DNA of 64,000 nt. It comes from Antedon mediterranea (lineage: Eukaryota > Echinodermata > Crinoidea > Comatulida > Antedonidae). The notes below the pieces were generated by a model that was not told the origin of the DNA, ran no database searches, and was given only the letters and a program-made list of their open reading frames with translations. Of the stretch, positions 58,917 to 64,000 are shown one piece after another. The stretch spans positions 17,249,312 to 17,313,311 of the forward strand of contig NC_092675.1 in NCBI RefSeq assembly GCF_964355755.1, read 5' to 3'. The translations under genes and the position numbers were made by a program. Every line of letters starts with the position of its first letter. Position 1 is the first letter of the stretch.

Positions 58917-61900
58917 ATGTCCGAGGATATGATGCCTGGGCAGAGCCCTATGCAAGGGCCAAGCCCAGGTCCAATGCCTAGCCCTGCTGGCTCAATGCAA
59001 GGGATGGCACAGTTACCTTCACCAATGCATAACCAAATGTCACAAGATTCAATGAGCTCTCAAGGAAACTTGCCAAGTCAAGGATCCATGTCTGGGCAGA
59101 GCCCCATGTCCGGTCAAGGGCCAATTCAAAACCAAAATGCTGGCGTTTCAGGAACGATGCAAAGTCCCATGCATGGCCAAAATCAAATGCAGAACATGGG
59201 AGGTGGCCCAATGCCTGGACAAGGACAAATGCCTGGTTCCATGCAAGGACAAGGAAATATAATGGCAGGACAAAGTGGGCCATTAGCTGGACAAATGCAG
59301 GGAGCTACTGGGCAAATGCAACAAGGGCCAGGTGGACCGATGCAAGGGCCAGGTGGCACAATGCAAGGACAAGGTGGACCAATGCAAGGACCTACTGGAG
59401 CTATGCAAGGACCTGGTGGACCAATGCAGGGGCCTGGAGGGCCAATGCAAGGACCTGGTGGACCAATGCAGGGGCCTGGAGGGCCAATGCAAGTACCTGG
59501 TGGGCCGATGCAGGGTCCGGGAGGGCCAATGCAAGGACCTGGTGGGCCGATGCAGGGTCCTGGTGGGCCAATGCAGGGACCTGGTGGATCAATGCAAGGT
59601 AGTGGTGGGCCCATGCCAGGAGCTGCAGGACCTATGCAGGGGCCAGGTGGGTCAATGCAAGGTCCAAATGGTGGACAAATGATGGGTCCTGGTGGTCCAA
59701 TGTCTGGGCCAGGTGGGTCTTTGCAAGGACCAATGGGACCTATGCAAGGGCCAATGTCCAGCCCAAGTAGTGGAATGCAGAATAGTGGGATGGCACCAGG
59801 AAGACAAATGGGTATGTCAGGAATGATGCCACCACCCGGAGGACAACACCAAGGCCCTTCTTATGGACAAGGACCCATGCAGTATAACAACCAAGGCAAC
59901 TACAGTAAATTACAAAGGGTAACATTGATTTTTACTTTTATTCCGAATGAATTTATTACTGTATATTTTAATGTTTTTCTGTTGAATTATTGCATAGTAA
60001 TAATTTCAGGATTTTAAAACTTTTTGGATTGGTAATTGCAATTCCTTCTTTTTCTAGGCTCTTGAGTCAATGAAAGAGCACGGCATGCAGGATGATAGAC
60101 GATATGGTCAATTGATGGCACTTGCTAGGAGCAAACAACATCAAGGTATGTCTTTACTTAAAAGCAGTCCTACAAACTACATAACCAGAACTGACATTAT
60201 TTGTAATTATATTATTTTGTTGGGATTTAAGTTTGATTGTACTAATTTCTTATAGGTTATGGAGGACCTGTAGATGGTATGGGGGATAACGCCATGTCAG
60301 CACACCAACAACAGCAGCCCCCACCAGCAAGGCAATCTTTCTTACCTCAACAACTGCAACAGCTTAAAGCTCAGATCTTAGCTTATAAATTCCTAGCCCG
60401 CAACCAACCAATGCCTGATTCACTGAGATCAGCTGTTCAGGGGAAACACCCAATGCAAAGCCTTCAACGACCACCACCTGGTTAGTCCAGCAATTTTTAT
60501 TGTTCACTATATGGAAATATTTTTCTGTCCAATTGTTCACACAGCATTTATTGGCCTAAAGTTCCTGTATACTGTTTCAGTCAAGAAAGAAGCATGAAAA
60601 AGCAGAGCCCTTTTACTAATTGTTAAATATGTATTGCCCCCCCCCCCCCCCCCCCAAAAAAAAAAACCATGAAAAATGAATAATAACTTAAAGACTTTGA
60701 ATAAATAATAAAGTTAAATCACTTCCGTAGAAATAAGTAAGTTTCCACTTAATTCAACTGTTAATTTGACTATTTTGTGCTTTAAATTACAGTTTATTCA
60801 TGTCAATATTTTTAGTAAAAGTTAATAACTATTACGTGACATTAGAATGGCATATTCAACAAAAACATAAAAAAAAAATTTTTCAGGACAATATATCTTT
60901 AGGAATAATGCTGTGAGTTATTTTGTGTACGTTTCTTTGTGTTTATGATTATTAAAGTTAATATCTTTTTTGTTTTTGTAGGAATGGGAGGACCTCCTAC
61001 TCAAGCGACACAACAACCACCACCAGCGAGTTCAAGCCAGAATAGTGTCAGGACACCTACTCCACCAGCGTCACAGGTACCACCCTGGATGCCAAAGGGT
61101 CCACCAACTCCAAGACAACAATCATCCCCAGCACCCAAGTCAGGCCCACCACCTGTTCATCCTATCCAACCACCAAAGACCCCACAAGGAGCACCAAAGT
61201 CAGACCAGAAACCACAGAATTTGACAACAGTGATGCTAATGCAACCTAAACAGAATAGATTGGTACCTGTCGCCAAACCCCAGGGCATTGACCCACTCAC
61301 CATACTGCATGAACGTGAAAATAGGTAGGAAACTTAACATTTACTTGTAAATGTTATCAATTTTTTGATTGTGTAATGTTTATCATTTGAAGGAACACCG
61401 GTTTCCCTCTACTTCTTTTAAATGCCCTCTTTGAACCACCTCTATTTTTAGTTTACTAATTCAAGATATATTGTACCCCTTAACAATTTTTTTTTAACGA
61501 GTTAGTTATCCGCAACACAACGCCACATGCACGTACGCTAGAAAATGGGAACAAAAAAAAGATTACACTTATGACCCGATAATAATATGTTGGTGCTAAA
61601 TTTTTTATTTAAATACTTCTGTCTATTTTGTGCCTTATAGTATATACAGTATAATACTGTATATATCTACATACAGTTTAGTAGTTGAAATTACCAGACC
61701 CACCTTTTATTCAATTTTTTAACATGAAAACGTCATCAAAATTAAACATGATGAACATTTTCGGAAGATAATTGTTTTACAGTAGTCTGTTTTTGTGGGT
61801 CAATTCATCTTTAAATGCATCTTTTACTTTCAGAATCTCTTCTCGTATCGCTTATCGTGTCCAACAACTTCAGAATTTGCCAGGCTCTTTGCCAGATGAC

Positions 61901-62517
61901 CTAAAGGTCAAGGCTACTATTGAACTTAAAGCTCTTCGATTACTCAACTTTCAACGACAGGTAATAGATTTTTAAATTTCAATAACAGATACTTAAACTA
62001 AAAATTTGACATAATGTATATTATCTTCTAGTAAGTAGTAACTAACAATTTCTGATTCAATTTCAGCTACGGCAAGAAGTATCATCATGTATGAGAAAGG
62101 ACACAACATTAGAAACTGCATTGAATTCTAAAGTTTATAAACGAACTAAGCGTCAAACATTACGTGAGGCAAGATTGACCGAGAAACTTGAAAAACAACA
62201 AAAAATGGAACTAGAACGCAAGAAAAGACAAAAACATCAGGTATTAATTTGGTTTTAAACTTAAATAATAGAGTCATAAAAAATTTATAAATGTTTGTGA
62301 AATTGCATTATAAATTTTCTCAACATTTTTTATTTCTTTTTAGGAATACTTGGGCAGCATTCTGCAACATGCAAAAGATTTTCGTGATTTCCACCGTAGT
62401 GTTCAGAGTAAAATCGGCAAGATTACGAAAGCGATTGCCACGTATCATGCGAACACTGAACGTGAACAGAAGAAAGAAACTGAGAGGATGGAAAAAGAAA
62501 GAATGCGCAGACTCATG
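58917..62517 (+). CDS. SMARCA4: SWI/SNF catalytic subunit Brahma/BRG1 (SMARCA4/2), N-terminal part, 3'-partial
   Basis: ATP-dependent chromatin remodeller. Seven exons (58917-59918, 60058-60145, 60256-60480, 60982-61324, 61834-61960, 62067-62240, 62344-62517) join in frame into 711 residues, ending at a donor (CTCATG/GTAGG). Residues 1-334 are Met/Pro/Gln/Gly-rich, with about 13 PMQGPGG-like heptads near 135-235. A QLQ domain follows (about 392-426: [30 protein letters not shown]), then a Pro-rich linker with the conserved [13 protein letters not shown] block. The HSA region (about 600-711) reads [40 protein letters not shown] and [23 protein letters not shown] recruits actin/Arp subunits. 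The ATPase, SnAC and bromodomain lie beyond the window. Vertebrates have two paralogues; the symbol denotes the shared family. Identity is certain. Confidence 0.96.
59330..59610 (+). repeat. Coding minisatellite, 21-bp unit (PMQGPGG)
   Basis: About 13 contiguous copies of a 21-bp unit (CCAATGCAAGGACCTGGTGG or close) inside SMARCA4 exon 1; some copies alternate as 42-bp higher-order units (GGTGGACCAATGCAGGGGCC). Third-position differences show the copies are not all recent. Confidence 0.9.
60634..60665. repeat. Poly-C run followed by poly-A
   Basis: About 22 C then about 12 A in a SMARCA4 intron; likely length-variable and prone to assembly error. Confidence 0.85.
60730..60908 (+). repeat. 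MITE-like repeat (ATGGCATATTCAACA family)
   Basis: Same block order as 1425-1602: GCTTTAAATTACAGTTTATTC, AATAACTATTACGTGACATT, AGAATGGCATATTCAACAAA and ACAATATATCTTTAG at the end. In SMARCA4 intron 3, about 70 bases before the exon 4 acceptor. Confidence 0.6.
61690..61775. repeat. Decayed copy of the repeat at 15-110
   Basis: CAATTTTTTAACATG(AAA)ACGTCATCAAAAT followed by GGAAGATAATTG parallels 30-95. The CRE octamer is mutated here. Confidence 0.45.
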
Positions 62518-62614
62518 GTAGGTTGATTGACTTTGAGAACAAGATTTAAGTAATGTATTACAAAACTGCAAAAAGTAACCAAAAGCTAAATGAATTGCAT
62601 TGTGAAACTAGAAA

Positions 62615-63290
62615 GCCACTCCGAGAGTGCATACCGCCGCCTACTGTAAAATTCTCCTACATAAGATTTCTCCGAAAAATATATATATATATATCCAATC
62701 TGCAGACAGTACTGTTTCGATCTTATTAGATCTCGTCAGTACATCTCAGGTTTTCGAAATGATATATATATATTTGTGTGTGTCTTAATGCTGTTTGTGA
62801 TTTAGGCTAATTTCACGACCAGCATGTGTATGCGAGTTTGGTGTAATGGTTATGTAACAAGCCTTTCAATTAACAATAGCGTCAGTTGACTAACAAATGA
62901 ACAGCAACGCGAAAATCAAACGAGTGAATATGAAAAGAAATAGGTAACTACTCGCATCAAAAAAGGTGCACATTTAATCAAATTATTTTTTAAAATTGCA
63001 AATCACAAATTGTAACTCTTGCCTGACTTTTGGACAAGTAGTTCTCGAGAAAATACAATTTCAGTTTACTTGTGACTTTAAGACTGCTCTCCGGCTTTTG
63101 AAAAATTCTGTCCTATCTTTTAACACTAGCAGGTCTGAAAAGTATACTAAAAAGTGGTCCAGAATTGGGACAATGGTCCCAAAATTTAATGGAATGGTCC
63201 TTGACCACATATCTATCTGTATATTCGTTTTGGTAAAGATCTTGTAATTACTTTTTGAGTAATCCTGCTAACAAACAAATGAAAGCACTC
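62615..63290 (+). repeat. Interspersed repeat of about 650 bp, direct copy
   Basis: GCCACTCCGAGAGTGCATAC through CTACTGTAAAATTCTCCTAC and AGTAGTTCTCGAGAAAAT to GTGGTCCAGAATTGGGAC and GGTCCTTGACCACAT; inverse of 23530-24070. It lies in the last visible SMARCA4 intron. Confidence 0.75.
62675..62785. repeat. Microsatellite-bracketed short element
   Basis: An (AT)n tract, then a core with GACAGTACTGTTTCGATCTT and AGATCTCGTCAGTAC, then (AT)n and GTGTGTGT. The core resembles a microsatellite-associated repeat seen in several marine invertebrates (from memory). It is inserted inside the 62615-63290 repeat and absent from the inverse copy at 23.5-24.1 kb, which has (AC)n instead. Confidence 0.5.
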
Positions 63291-63599
63291 GGAAACTGAG
63301 TGAAGTACTTGGCAAAATATATCCACTGACTGGGAGCATGTTGAAAGATACATTTTTTTTTGCTTTATGTATTAGCTTTACATGTTAAAATCCTGCTGGG
63401 GTTAGCCCCTGCCAGTCGACTAATATTTTGATCCATGTCAAAGAATATGTTCATGTTAAAAGAATACAGAGTGTGCTATTTAATATATCGATGGAAGATA
63501 AGCTTTTGTGGCATGACCAATATATCAATTTTCCTTAAAATCAATAGGCATGTTCTGACAGTAAGTATATACCTATGCACAGAATGAAATAATAAAATG

Positions 63600-63910
63600 A
63601 CTAAAAAACTAATTATCAACTAACAATAGTCTCATTTGACTAACAATGGAACAGCAACGCGAAAAACAAACGGGTGAATTTGAAAAGAAATAGGTTTTTT
63701 AAAACTACTCGTCTCAAAAAACCTGTACATTAAATCAAATTATGTTTGAAAATTACAAATCACAATTTATAACTCTTGCCTCTTGTCCAAAAATGAGTTT
63801 TTTAGACAAGTAGTTGTCGAGAAAATGTAATTTCAGTACACTTGTTACTTTAAGACTGCTCGCCGGCTTTTGAAAATTGTCTCCTATCTTTTAACACTAG
63901 CCGGACTGAC
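63600..63910 (+). repeat. Second, partial direct copy of the 62615-63290 repeat
   Basis: AACAGCAACGCGAAAAACAAACGG, AACTACTCGTCTCAAAAAACC, GTAGTTGTCGAGAAAAT and GCTCGCCGGCTTTTGAAAAT follow the same order as 62885-63105, breaking off after AACACTAGCCGGACTGA. Confidence 0.7.
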
Positions 63911-64000
63911 AATAATATCATTTTTATTATTTGTGAAGTTATTAATAAACCAATTTTGTTGATTTTCAATAGGCATGGTCTGAAGGTATATACCTATCTA

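Noticed and set aside
59183-59614. Minus-strand frame rich in GPPGPCI, collagen-like
   Set aside because: It is the antisense of the in-frame 21-bp repeat of SMARCA4 exon 1; the repeat keeps all frames open.
59332-59682. Second plus-strand frame with CKDLVDQC-type repeats
   Set aside because: Out-of-frame reading of the same SMARCA4 minisatellite, without start context or splice support.

Overview
This window is animal nuclear DNA: AT-rich, intron-rich, with GT-AG introns, long gaps and dense short repeats. Four conserved protein genes can be read by joining exons: an SLC1A-type glutamate transporter (minus strand, last exons missing), a Tctex1-type dynein light chain related to DYNLT5 (plus), a synapse-defective-1 (SYDE/SYD-1) RhoGAP that keeps a PDZ domain (plus), and the N-terminal half of the single-copy-type SWI/SNF ATPase SMARCA4/2 (Brahma/BRG1; plus, runs off the right end). 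A fifth gene on the minus strand (seven coding exons, 316 aa, mostly helical) is not recognised. The SINEs, TTAA-flanked MITEs and CR1/L2-type LINE suggest a marine invertebrate, perhaps a deuterostome such as an echinoderm. That placement is inference and weak.

Layout. 1-2500: repeats only; the 3' part of the transporter should lie left of position 1. 2514-21179: transporter exons separated by large introns. The introns hold a truncated LINE (7.9-9.6 kb), a broken Ty3/gypsy pol fragment (9.85-10.4 kb), a candidate solo LTR (5.8-6.3 kb), an inverted pair of tRNA-derived SINEs (18.4 and 19.6 kb), a Harbinger-like element with a broken Myb/SANT reading frame (17.4-18.2 kb) and several MITEs. 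21.2-24.7 kb: head-to-head interval with one unexplained 34-codon exon-like stretch. 24733-25338: DYNLT5-like gene. 27921-42199: SYD-1/SYDE gene in five coding exons; its last intron carries a 2.3-kb hAT-type element nested in a second inverted-repeat element. 43-50 kb: no confident gene, but a 262-bp tandem duplication and a 30-odd-bp minisatellite. 50441-53769: unrecognised helical gene. 54-56 kb: minisatellite, hAT transposase remnant and gag remnant. 56.1-58.9 kb: likely 5' exon and first intron of SMARCA4, with two 758-bp MITEs side by side, each with its own 9-bp target duplication. 58917-62517: SMARCA4 coding exons 1-7.

The genes have unrelated cellular roles (glutamate uptake, dynein/cilium, synapse assembly, chromatin remodelling), so no operon-like logic is expected. 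The most notable points are an Asp in the transporter HP1 loop where animal transporters have Ser, the PDZ-containing SYDE protein with an intact arginine finger, the adjacent MITE insertions with nested target sites, the nested hAT element, a MITE-like repeat abutting a transporter splice donor, and a possible five-codon uORF made by splicing in front of SMARCA4. I did not find a clear new multi-gene system.
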